64,000 nt of DNA, from NCBI GenBank assembly GCA_019321725.1, contig CM033105.1:14459632-14523631 (forward strand), in the 5' to 3' direction. Shown one piece after another: positions 1-11,414 of the stretch. The stretch's first letter is position 1; each line of letters starts with the position of its first letter. The position numbers were made by a program, and so were the translations under genes. Origin of the DNA: Paulownia fortunei. Its lineage: Eukaryota; Streptophyta; Magnoliopsida; Lamiales; Paulowniaceae. The notes beneath the pieces were generated by a model. That model was not told the DNA's origin and made no database searches. It saw only the letters and a program-made list of their open reading frames with translations.

Positions 1-816
1 TTCCTTCTTTTGTCTTCCTAACATAGTATGTTAGAACTTTCCTATATGTTGTGGCCTATGAATTTTATTATGCTTTCGCTTAGAGATTGCTAGCATTGAG
101 TTTTCCAACAAAAAAGAGAAGCAAAAATTACTATGTTCTTTTCGATATAAACCTTCCTATTTTACAATATTAAGGTTGAACAAATAAGAACGAATGTTAA
201 TTATATGAGTGCAAACAAGATCTAGGAACAAAATCTTATGTAGTCTTTGAATCTATTTTTATATCAAGCTCAAAACTTAATTGTCTTTCTAAAATTAATG
301 ATCATCAAACATAACAGATATTATCAACGAAGGCATAACAGGTAAATCTTTTCAACTAGTAGAAATAGTAACTTAGACATCCTTTATGGTATGGAGGGAG
401 TATATCTTTTGCAAGTGAAAAATGCCTTTTAATTGTGAAATCATAATAAGCATTTTAGATATCTACGTAAAATACCTTTTAATTGTGAAATCATGAAAAG
501 GGACTTAGAAACTTACATATCATCTCGGGTTTAGAAACTTACAGATCCTCTTGGTAGTATCAAGCTATTGTTATTTTATCATGTTGCCTAATGGAGTATC
601 TCTTTTACGAGTGTAAAATACCTTTTAATTGTGAAATCGTGAAAATATCTTATCTAGTTATCAAGCTATTGTTATTTATTCCAACCGTTAAATAGAAGGC
701 TTGTATGTTTATCATTTTAATAGTAATCAATACTTTTCCTTTTTGTGTCTGATGAATTATTTTCTTCTTAGGTTACATGTGTTAAAATTTATTAACATTT
801 CATCTTCCCTTGGCAG
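1..816 (+). other. Intron sequence of the RabGAP gene with short direct repeats
   Basis: No exon is recognised here. The segment lies upstream of the first visible RabGAP exon and ends in a polypyrimidine tract and TGGCAG acceptor, so it is read as intron. A phrase close to CCTTTTAATTGTGAAATC recurs three times (about 425, 475 and 620), and ATCAAGCTATTGTTATTT recurs twice (about 560 and 661). This indicates local duplication of a roughly 50-150 bp segment. Confidence 0.5.
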
Positions 817-3800
817 TTTGATAAATTATCTCTAGTATGGGGAAAACCACGCCAGCCACCATTGGGGCAAGAAGAGGTAAGCCCTTTTGCCTGAATGATG
901 AGGATCTAAATGTTCTGTTTTTGAGGTCAAGACTAAGTAGGATATACTTCTGTTACTCTCCATTTCTCTCCTTACATATATTCATCTTTTTTGTTATTTT
1001 TGATTTTGAAGAGATATGACACGACTTAAATTGGTGGTCAATGGTCATGGAACAAAGTATTACTTCATAAGGCTTACACTAATAAATAACTCTTCTAAGA
1101 TTTTTCTCTGTCTACGTACCAAAAACTGATGTACCTTTTACATGGTAGAGTTTTGATAAGAAAAATGAAGTAATAATGTCAATTTAGTGGCGAGCACAAG
1201 ATTCTTTGGTTTGGGGTGGTGGCTTGTGGCGAGTTTATTCAATCCTTATTTATAGCTAAGAAGTGCCTGAAGTGATAATTTGGTATTGATTCACTAGCAT
1301 GCAGTATAATTTTTACTCAGCATTTTCTTTTTATTAGAGCAAGGAAATGAAGTTATATTAAATTTGCAACCATTTGCCGACATCTTATGGGGTCGTATTA
1401 TACCATTTAGAAACTTTTTCTATAACTCGCTGTAAATCTAATAAATCAAACTAATCAATGGTCAACAACTCTGAAATAATAACTAGTAACTAAAAATTGC
1501 ATGCAAAAGAAAGCTTTTGTAAATCAACCGCTGCCAGATATTCCACAACCATCAAACAACAAAGCGTGGTTTACCTTATATGAAACACTAGCCTCTAAAT
1601 TGGCGGAATCGGATTCATGAAATGACATCTTGGTGCATAACCGAACTCCAATGTCCAAATGCGACAATGCAACAGTAATAACAAGCTTTACTTTTAGGAT
1701 GACAGGAGTCTTTAAGGAATGGTGGTATAATTTGAGGGAATACAGACAAACTGAGCTATGATACTCACCCTCGATTGATGCTTTCATGTACCATTATGTA
1801 TGGAATTTCTTGGAAGCATATATCACCATGTTGACGCTACTCGAGAAGAGTTCTTTAAACTGAAGTGTTCAGTCCAAAGAGAGGACCCTGAGAGACATTT
1901 AAGGCACGCCACCAAGCGATACTATCTCATTGGAGGAATGGATAACCCCAATTTGAAACAAGCCTTTTTGAATACTCTGTCCTAGAATCATTTGGACAAG
2001 AGGCTCTTTGTTTCATTGAAATGAGAGACCTCACCAAGAAACTGTATAAGCTGTGTTGAAATTCCAAAAAACTGGATAAGCAGAGACCTCACCATCAAAT
2101 GCAATCATGATGGAAAGTGTTAGTGCCCAAGAAAAGAACAGAAAGCATTACAAAAAAACCAATCATGAGCAACCTAGCACTTTAAGGTAGCATTCTGAAT
2201 GAGGCAGATTCTTCATAAAAAAGTTATGGGAAAAGCAATGGAGCTTCTTGTGCAAAAAGAGGGGCCATTTGCAAAAAAATGTTCGCATAAAAAGGATCTG
2301 ATCTCATCACATTAATTTTCAAGAAAATGTGATTTCCACAATGATGATCTTGAGTCATTGTTCTCTAAAGATAAGGGACCCACCTCTGAATCTTTTATTT
2401 GCCATTAAGGATCTTTTAGAGCCTAAAGATGAATCTTCTATTATCCGACAACAAGTCCTCATGTTTTGGTCTTCAAATCATTAATTTGGCCCTCTTTTTC
2501 TAATCCATGTACAACCATGAGATATTGGTAATAATACCTGGCCTTCTTGATAATGGAGCCACAAGTTATATCCTCAATCCAAAAATTATGCATATAAAGT
2601 ATTAGAAACCCTATTCATAGGGATAATTTTTCAACTGAACTTTCTTTTCGGAATTAGTAGTCACTCATCGACGACTAGGATCTTTTCTCCCAAGGAAAGA
2701 TATAATTAGCAGGTTTGACATCATCAAATATCTTCGTGAAAAAAGTCATTCGAAAGTCAAATGGTCTCCAATACAAGTTGTATTTCATTCTATATATCCA
2801 GCCCATGCAATACTTCTCTGTTGATGCTTTAGCGTCTATTGAGGATTCTTGTGCATATTTCGTAAAGAATTCATTCAGAACTGCTCTTATCCACTAGCTT
2901 TACATGCAAGGCGACAAACTTTTGGTCCACCTTATAACTAGTACAATTATTTGGGTACAGTAAGCAGTAACTGCCTTTGATACTTTAGGACAATAATCTA
3001 AAGCATATTGGCTGACATTTTAGGATAACAACTGAAAGCATGTAACTTCTTTAAGGTGATAATTGAGATTAGAGTTTATGTTCTAGGGAGTTTCAAATTA
3101 GCGTTTGGGGTAGTTTCATCTGAGTCTTCGGAATAGAGTTTTCGACCAACAGTCAGGGTTGGCTGTATTCGTGACCATCCATCTTGATAAGGATAAATAT
3201 TATAGTACTTTGTGCCTTTTTCTTTTGGAGGACTTTCTTTATGTGAACAGGAACCAATCTCCTATTGAGAATAGAAATCAGTCAAAGTAATTTGGGATTG
3301 AATCCTATTGATACTCCTTAAGTTTGAGATGGATAGTTCTTGGATAATTAGCTTCAATTAGCATCAAATGCTCGTTTTGGCTTGGCCACATATCTTCTTG
3401 TGAGAATGAGTGTCCTTGACTGTTGTTTTCTCAAAGAAAGCTCGAGTATCTTTATGGATGGTTTGAACATAGGTTGGAGGAAGTTTTTCTCAAGGGGCAT
3501 CTTCAAATGAAGGCCAGATTTGAGGTGGAAATATTGAATTCTTCTTAATGATGATTCCTTGAACTCATGAGGATATCTTTCCCATTCTGCATGTATATTA
3601 AATGGGAAAATATAGTACTCTGTGGCACCTGAGAGATGATGGTGGTTAAGAATCTAAAACCCTTTTTTTTCCAATACAAAAATTACATGAAAATTTAATG
3701 ATCTGCTTAGAAAATCCTTTTGCCTTACAGATGATGTCTTGGATTTTTGTGCCCAATGAGACAATGGATGGAACCATTCAAAGAATTTTCTAGATGTTGC

Positions 3801-6800
3801 ATATGACTCTGAGTGTTCATTCCATCCCTCATAAAGACTACCAAGCCATTTCAAAGTTGATTCAATTTGAAAATTGATACTAATTTCCAATTGGTCCAAT
3901 TGGTCCAAGAGGTACCAAAATATACAAAGAGTTCTTTGATGAATTTGTTCGTTGGTTCGAGGATTGAATTGGAAAAGCGTAGAGAATAGATAATTAGATG
4001 GAAACTTAGTCTTCCAAGTGTGTGAACTCCAAATTTCTAATCTTGAGGGACTAACTAATACGTGAGCATTAACTCTTTGGTTTTGCAACAATGAGTTTTG
4101 TCTCATGCCAATTCTTCTAATTCTGGAGGAAGATTAGTGACTTGGGTAAAGGAGGCAGGAGAAGATTTTCATGCTTAGAAATGCCTTGATACCTTGTTCA
4201 TCATATCGATAATGTGATTATGGTTAAGAGGACTGTAAGGGAGTTTTGGTTGCGAGAGGAGATTTATAGGGACATTATTCTTCCATTTGATGTTTTTACT
4301 TCAAAGGTGTACATAGTCAACCAAAGTAAGGAATGACCATCTATTTGAAACTCAACATTTTTGGAAATGCTCCATGTTCATTTCAACCAAGAAATGATAT
4401 AATCAAATGGAACTGAAAATTTTCAATTCCTTATTTGCAAAGACTTCTTTAAATGTTGAATGATATTGCTGTTCAGCTGGGTTAAAATGTTCCAACTTTT
4501 TTATCTACAAACATGCCATTTATCATCCTTTTCTTCGAGTAAGATTGTAGCCCAAAAGTGATCACTTACCTGTGACGATCATTTTCTTTCAAGGTAGCAT
4601 TATCCTATGTTCTTGGAGAATATTGGCAAAATGTTGTAGTAGTGGAACATGTGACTTGATATCCTCGAAAAATAGTAGAATGTCATCAATGTAGACTAGA
4701 GCATTTGTGAGAGTGGTTGAAAGATTTTCACTATAGCTTTTTAGAAAAGAGAAGATGTAGTTTTAAGTTGAAAGGCATGACTTTCCATTGAAGGGAGAAA
4801 ATGCCGTCTTTTATCTTTCTTGCGGTCTAATGCATAGCTTCCAAAAGCCTATTTTGAGGTCAAACTTAGAGAAGACAAATTTCTTGATTAAAATTTGAAA
4901 AGAGATAAACTCTTGTTTGCCATGGAAACTTGTAATCAACATGAAAGTAATTGAGTGGCTTGTAATTAACAACAACTCTCATTTTTCCTTGCACTTGTTC
5001 GCTCCTCTTGTTGACATAGAATGCTTGGCATGCCCTTGCCTATGTTGTAGGTTCAATCAATCCTTCATTTTGCAATTTTGCTAATTCATTTGTGGCTAAT
5101 TCCATTTGAGTTGGAGGCATTCCAATTCCTTGTGGCCAATTTTATTTAATTCGGAGGCATTCTTGGATGACTTACCTTTGTTGGTTTATCTCCTTTTTAA
5201 AGAGGAAGGATATGAAGAATTCAAGATTTGTCAAGAGTGGATGAGAGCATGAGAGCACTTCTGAAGGAATTCTTTATAGGATATGCACATCGATACTTAA
5301 CATAACAAGGATTCCTCGATGGATGGTAAAGTATCGATAGAGAGGCTAGAAATATGGAAATATGACTTATATTTGAGAACATTTGACTTTGGTTTGGCAT
5401 TTTTTCCCCAAAGATGTTTCAGAAGATTCTAGTAGTTGATGAGTGATTACTTATTATGGGAAGAACTGAAGTTTAATGTGGCAGTTAATTAGTTCTGTAA
5501 CTATCACTATTAGCGACCTGGGGGTTTGCAATTACTTTGAAGGCAAGATTTTTGGATTGAGGATAGAACTTGTGGCTCAAGTATCCAACTATTGTTATTG
5601 GTGTCTCATATTTATCAGGAATTAGCTATACTTGGAATATTGGAGTAATGTGGGCGGGCCAAATTGATGATTTAGAGTCCAAAACATGGGTAGGGCCTAT
5701 TATAATATAATTCATCTTTTATTGAAGATTCATCTTCAAGTCCTAGAAGATCCTCAATGGCAAATAAGATTTGAGAGTTGGGTTTCTCATCTTCAAAGAA
5801 CACTGACTCGATCATAATTGTCGAGATCATATTGAGTTGCTTGAATGATTTAAGTGATGGGGTTGGCTCATATTTTATGCAGACAATTTTTCGCATAATG
5901 GCCGCTCTTTTGCACAAAAAGCGTTGGTCGCCTTTTCTCTTTGAAAACTTCTTTATGAAGAATCTGCATCGCTTCTTGAAACAGATGCCTTTGTAGCGTT
6001 ATTGGTTTTTTCATATGCTGCGACCCATGATTCGGGGATCAGCTTTAGAAGTTGATCTCTCGGAATTTGCTTTGGAACATAACTGTAGCTGGGAATATGG
6101 TCTGAATCAACAGAGAAGTAGTGCATCATTTGTTCCTTGGAGAAAAGCAAAATCTAATGAATGATTTTGATTTCTATAAGCCTTTTGATGATGGAGGTGG
6201 CTCCATAAGTAACAATATCAGGTACAACTACAATTTGAATTCGGACTTTCAAGGCAGTTACATGACATGGATCAGCAATAGTCATGTTGAAATTTGGCAT
6301 TAAGTTTGGTTTGAACTGTGCCGATGCAGGCTTTGTTGACAGTCAGAATACCTTGTATCAGTAAAGAAATTTTTATAGGGCAGGAGTCTCTTTTTGCCAT
6401 GAAGACTTAGGGCAAGTCTGACTGCCCCAAAATGGAGTAAGCGACAACTTTGGAAGGTGATCACGGATCTCTAGAGCAACAACTTTTTGTTGCTGGTAAA
6501 GTATGCTGGTCAAATTTGGTAGCCTGTACATATTCTTTCCCAAGAAACTTAATAGGAGAAACTAACATTTATACAGCTTTGGTAAAATAAGTTTTAGGCT
6601 TAATTAACGCTTGATAAAGGGTTAATAATAGGTGGATCTGTGAGAGGAACTTTATCAGGTTCAGAAATATTTAGTGATCTCATCCTAAGAGTCAAATTTA
6701 GAAGCAGTAGATTTACGAAGTGTGTTAAAGAAGAAGAAGAAGAAGTGATACTTCCTTACTAAAACAACATAAAAAATATTACAAGAAGTTTCCATACTAG

Positions 6801-9800
6801 TGGGAGAAACACTCAGATTCTAAGAGTGGGGGTTTTAAACAATAAAATGCTGTATTCTGTGTTTGAATTGCGGGCTGCTAACTTCTGAGACAACCAAAAG
6901 ATAGACTGACGCCTTTATGTTTTGTAAGGGATTGGCAAGAGGATGTATTTAAAGGACAGAGAAGAAAAGAATTATTCACTCTCTAGATATTAAGAAGGGA
7001 ATTTGTCAATTGAGATTATTCATTTCTTTAAATAAGAAAAAAGATTTCAAGAAAGGTGAGGTGGAAAATTTGAAAGAAATTAAAGAATATAAATACACAG
7101 GGTTGAAAGATAATCAAGATATTTTCTATTTCTATACATGGCATTTCCACGTTGTCAGTTAAAAAAAAGAAGAGAAAATTGATCAAAAACCCAAACCCAG
7201 GGGGAAGGGGCCATACTCCAGGCCAAAAACCAATTCAGTTCCCTGCATATATGTCGTTGGTTCTTGGAAACTACCTATACAGATATGGTGATGTGTTCTT
7301 GGAAACTACCTATACTGAGGTCATATTAGTATACACTATGGTGATGCACTTTCTTTCCCCTTAATGATTATAATTATTACATAAGTCCACTTCTGTGGCT
7401 CTCTTTCTCTCTTTTCTCCTTTCTGCCTACACATGCATGGATGCACAGGCTTGCTTGACTGGCTGACAGTTTGTTGTATGCTACTAGTAAGCTTTACTGT
7501 TGAACTTTCGTGATAATGTATTTCTGTCATGATGTACTCTAGTGTTCTTAAAGAAGTATACCTAATCTGACTCCGACAATATAGAAACAAATAAAGAATG
7601 AATTGCCTTGTCCGTGCCATATCCTTTGTGCACTTGATTTTTCTATTAAGTGCCAGCATCTTATGTTGAAGATACATCAAGAGTTCTTTTCTTCCCTAAC
7701 TAACTTGTTATACTTACCTTTCATTAGTGACCTGGACATCCAGCATGTTGTTGCGTGACTTCAATAATTTTATTTACTGTTAATGTAATTGCTTACCAGT
7801 TTATTTTATATTCCATCTGAGTTGAAATTTTACTTGCAGTGGGCTACCTTCTTGGATACAGAAGGGCGAGTAATGGATTCTAAAGCATTAAGAAAGAGAA
7901 TCTTCTATGGGGGAGTAGAGCATGATTTGCGGAAGGAGGTCTGTGTATTGGAAGAAGATTCTTGTTTTGATGCTTTATCAATTTGTTAATGTTTGTGAAT
8001 TGACTTGTTTTGCTTCTTTCTTGTATTGTGAAATTCATTGTTTTTTATTTGCAGATTTGGACATTCTTGTTAGGATACCACACATATGATTCAACATATG
8101 CAGAGAGAGAATACCTCATGTCAGTAAAGAAGTCAGAGTATGAAACAATAAAAAAGCAGTGGCAGGTTTGTAATGAACCAAAGTTGATTTCTGACGTGTT
8201 TCAAGATTTTGTTCTGAATTTGCTAATGAAATTCGGTTATACGTGGCCCTTTTCATTTGTATTTTTTCTAATGAGAAAACCTTTTAGCGTGCTCCAGGTT
8301 CTTTGCATATTTAAATTAGACCCATAGTCACATTCTAGTCTATATTATAGGAAGTAGCAAATGCATTCACAATTAATGTCATTTTGGAATGCTCTGGGAT
8401 TGAGAAAAGAGGGAAACTGTTCATGATTGATTCTCAATTTTTTTTTTCACTTTGTACCTTATTCCATTTGTCCGTTGCATATTAATGATGGCACAGACTC
8501 CTCAGTTCAATGTTGTCTTATTTACTGGAGGTGTTTGCCAACAGTGAAATCTTGAGAATAAGGACTAAGCCCTTGAGTGGGCTTCTGGGGACTGGAGATG
8601 ATGTTGTTTTTCATACCTTGTATTGCTTGTTTTATGTAGAGAATATGATCTTGCCTAATGTTTTGGCAGGCTGTTAGTTGAAGTTAAACTCAAAGACACT
8701 GCCCTTTTAAGGATGAAACCCAAAGCATAGCTTTAATATTATCTGTAAATCACCTTCCTTAAAAGCCAACGGCATTAATTGAGATCACTGAGGCTCACTC
8801 TGGGTTGGGTGGTACAATCACCTGATCTATTCAGTTATGTAGAGTTAAGTTGACCAAATTGTCTATTGCAACTGAAATTAGGGTAATTTACAAAGACCAT
8901 GAAGAACTTTGACATATACGAATCTAACCATGCCTCTTATGTGGTGCCTTTGAGGAGAGTGATTTTATGATAATATTGACTTGACTACAGGTTTTTGCAT
9001 TATGCATACCCTAGCATTAGAAGGCTTAAAACAGAGATGTAATTTGATGGAAAATGTTCCAAGAGACAGGATCCTAATTCAGAAGCAAGAGAAGTATCAT
9101 ATCTGAAATAAAAAAGAAGCCATTCTCATTCTTTTACAGAATTTATTCCATTTAAAACTTCAACCTGGTAAATCAGGTGATATGTTCAACGAAGAATTCA
9201 TCTTTCTTGATTCAGTGGACCTAGAGTACAAGATATAATGTTAATTGTTTACTCAGAGCATCTCGGCGGAGCAGGCGAAAAGATTTACAAAATTCAGAGA
9301 GAGGAAAGGCCTTATCGACAAGGATGTGGTATGCTCTATTGGCACATTTTCTAATCTACATATATGTTTTATCAAGATGCCAGATGCAGTATTCTTATCA
9401 AACATCACCATTCATTTTTGCTTTCCATTTCAAGGTGAGGACTGACAGGTCGCTGTTATTCTATGATGGGGATGACAATCCTAATGTGTATCTCTTACGT
9501 GACATACTGTTGACATACTCGTTTTACAACTTTGATCTTGGGTATTGTCAGGTAGTCAACTCTATTGTCTCATTAATACTGAAACTTTATTTTAACCACC
9601 AGCATAGTTGTTACAAATGTTTCTGCTACTTGAGACTATTTGTTTTTGACCTTTAGGGTATGAGTGATCTTCTGTCCCCAATCTTATATGTAATGAAAGA
9701 TGAATCCAAATCCTTTTGGTGCTTTGTTTCCCTTATGGAGCGTCTTGGACCTAATTTCAATCGCGACCAAAGTGGGATGCACTCTCAACTTTTTGCATTA

Positions 9801-9808
9801 TCAAAGGT

Positions 9809-9839
<31 letters not shown>

Positions 9840-11414
9840 CTCTCTCTCTCTCATGTAGTTGTGCGCATACTCATGGATGTGCTGCATTGGTGTGTTGAGC
9901 CTTTTTTGTATGCTTTATTATTCTGGAACCTTGGCCTCCTTAGGAGCCTTAGTAGCTATCCCCAGTTACCTTTGCAAATGGGATAGATTCAGATTGTTCA
10001 AGGAACATAATCTTGGTTGATAAACAGGACGGTCGGCTTAACAAGGGGGATGTTGACAATTTCCAAGGATTTTTTTCATGTGCAATGTCATAGTTTATGC
10101 ACCACCATCTGTCCTGCTGAGAATGTGTGTTCTATTTCTATTTATGCAATATATTTTTCTAATTTAAAAAGTGTTATTTATTAAGTGCCTATTATGCCTT
10201 TTTGTTTGTACTTATTGAGATTTTTTTTTCCATATCGTATTCAACATATATGGATAGCACGAATCAGTGGCAATTGAAAAATCCTTCACTTAATTGGCAT
10301 GAGATTTTATTTTAAACGGAAATTTTTTATTGCAGAGATTAATTTAACTTGTTTTAATATTTTTTTTAATAAATAAGGGGTGATTTTGGAAGAAAGTTAT
10401 CAAAATTTGACTTTTCTTCTGTAGAAAAAGTAAAAGGTGATCAAGTTATAAGTCATTCTCTAAAAGCTTTAAATCTATCTAGAGGGAGAACAACTTATCA
10501 AATTGCACCAAAATAATTATAGGAAGCTCCTTTTAGGTTTTTGTACTTACTATGCACGTCAGAAACTGATTAACTACTTATGATTGTCTGCTTTTCTTTA
10601 GGCAACTCTATGATTATTTAGAATCTCTAATAAATTTTCTAGATAGAGCATATGTGGTATGTCATGTTATCACTAATTATCTGAATGTTAAATAGTTGTG
10701 TATTTATTTCTTTCAGTATTCTTCTTGCTAGTTTCACTTACGTTCGCATGGCTTCCTAGTGAATGTATTCTGTTCCTAGTGGCATGTTAGCAAATAAATT
10801 GGCAGATGTTTTTAACGTATCTAATCAATATATTTTTCATATTTTGCAGCTGGTTGAGTTGTTAGACAGCCCATTGCACAACTATTTTAAGCAGAATGAT
10901 TGCTTGAACTATTTCTTTTGTTTTCGCTGGATTCTGATACAGTTTAAGAGGCAAGTGTGACTACTGCCCTTTCTATCATGTTTTATTTATTCAACTCCCA
11001 AATTCTTATCCGTTTCACTGATTACCGTAGTGCGGTTGGATAGATATGTAAGTTTGTTCTGTGGATGACCTTCTCATGTTTTGCAGGGAATTTGAATACG
11101 ATCGGACAATGCGCTTGTGGGAAGTTTTGTGGACTCACTATCTGAGTGAGCATCTGCACCTTTATGTTTGTGTCGCGATCCTCAAGAGATATCGTAATAA
11201 GATAATGGGGGAACAGATGGATTTTGACACACTCCTAAAATTTATCAATGAACTGAGTGGTCAAATTGACCTTGATGCAACCCTAAGAGAAGCCGAAGCG
11301 CTGTGTATATGTGCTGGTGAGAATGGTGCAGCTTGTATACCTCCTGGAACCCCACCTTCGCTCCCAATTGAGGATGCTTCGGTATATCCTCAACAGGATG
11401 ATGATGTATTATAG
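817..11414 (+). CDS. TBC-domain Rab GTPase-activating protein (TBC1D15/17-like), 3' eight exons
   Basis: Plant RabGAP that stimulates GTP hydrolysis by Rab GTPases in vesicle traffic. Exons: 817-876, 7840-7938, 8055-8165, 9257-9328, 9435-9551, 9657-9806, 10850-10950, 11087-11414. Together they give 345 residues and a stop; the N-terminal exons lie left of the window. All junctions keep the frame. The first exon (FDKLSLVWGKPRQPPLGQEE) is the conserved linker just before the TBC domain, which starts near WATFLDTEGR. The arginine-finger motif IxxDxxRT is I110-D113-R116-T117 of the visible protein, split by an intron. The glutamine finger YCQ is 151-153 and ends an exon. LLDSPLHNYFKQ and LWEVLWTHYL follow, then a Pro-rich, acidic tail (PPGTPPSLP, QQDDDVL). 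No break is seen in the TBC domain, so it is probably functional. Family assignment is firm by motif; the Rab substrate is unknown. Confidence 0.93.
1510..2900 (+). pseudogene. Endogenous pararetrovirus fragment (Caulimoviridae-like): coat protein to protease
   Basis: Relic of a plant DNA reverse-transcribing virus integrated in the RabGAP intron. Read in order on the + strand it shows a coat-protein-like stretch (about 1560-2050, including the motif YYLIGGMDNPNLKQ at about 1920), a Lys-rich zinc-knuckle-like segment near 2251-2292, and an aspartic-protease-like DNGAT at 2549-2563. Frames are interrupted by many stops and shifts; the longest open run is 61 codons (1800-1985). It cannot encode a product. 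The order coat protein, zinc knuckle, protease and the style of the motifs suggest a petuvirus/florendovirus-type element; a Ty3-type retrotransposon is the alternative. Confidence 0.6.
3650..6600 (-). pseudogene. Endogenous pararetrovirus fragment, opposite strand: movement-like to reverse transcriptase/RNase H region
   Basis: Second relic of the same virus type, read right to left. A movement-protein-like region lies at about 6600-6200, then IPRDQLLKLIPESW (about 6080-6030), a zinc-knuckle relic near 5910-5870 and a segment that also occurs in the + fragment (FAIEDLLGLEDESS here, about 5770-5700; FAIKDLLEPKDESS at about 2400-2440). The N-terminal part of reverse transcriptase follows at about 5150-4950 and its YIDD active-site motif at 4682-4693. 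The distal polymerase/RNase H region may continue to about 3650 (150-codon open run 4106-3654). Numerous stops and shifts break every domain. The main coat-protein core seen in the + fragment was not found here. Function is lost. Confidence 0.65.
9809..9853. repeat. CT/GT compound microsatellite in RabGAP intron
   Basis: A (CT)n(GT)n(CT)n run begins three bases after the donor of the intron at 9807. It is likely to vary in length between individuals. Confidence 0.9.
10951..11086 (+). other. GC-AG intron
   Basis: The exon ends AAG AG and the intron starts GCAAGT, ending in TTTTGCAG at 11079-11086. Only this junction keeps the frame (FKR|EFEY) at the conserved position, and no GT nearby does. 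AG|GCAAGT is the strong donor context typical of the minor GC-AG class, spliced by the major spliceosome. Confidence 0.85.

Larger units (their letters stand above)
877..7839 (+). other. About 7-kb intron of the RabGAP gene hosting viral insertions
   Basis: The donor GAG|GTAAGC at 877 and acceptor TTGCAG at 7834-7839 bound an intron of 6963 bp. The other visible introns are 105-1091 bp. Most of the extra length is decayed pararetroviral sequence at about 1510-2900 (+) and 3650-6600 (-). The rest (877-1500 and 6600-7839) shows no gene. A 20-bp phrase, TTCTTGGAAACTACCTATAC, is repeated at about 7260 and 7297. Confidence 0.8.

Noticed and set aside
837..1019. 60-codon open run starting MGKTTPATIGARR
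   Set aside because: It is the wrong frame of the RabGAP exon 817-876, read on into the intron.
3654..4106. 150-codon open run as a host gene
   Set aside because: It lies within the pararetroviral relic on the same strand, downstream of the YIDD region, and has no host-family motif.
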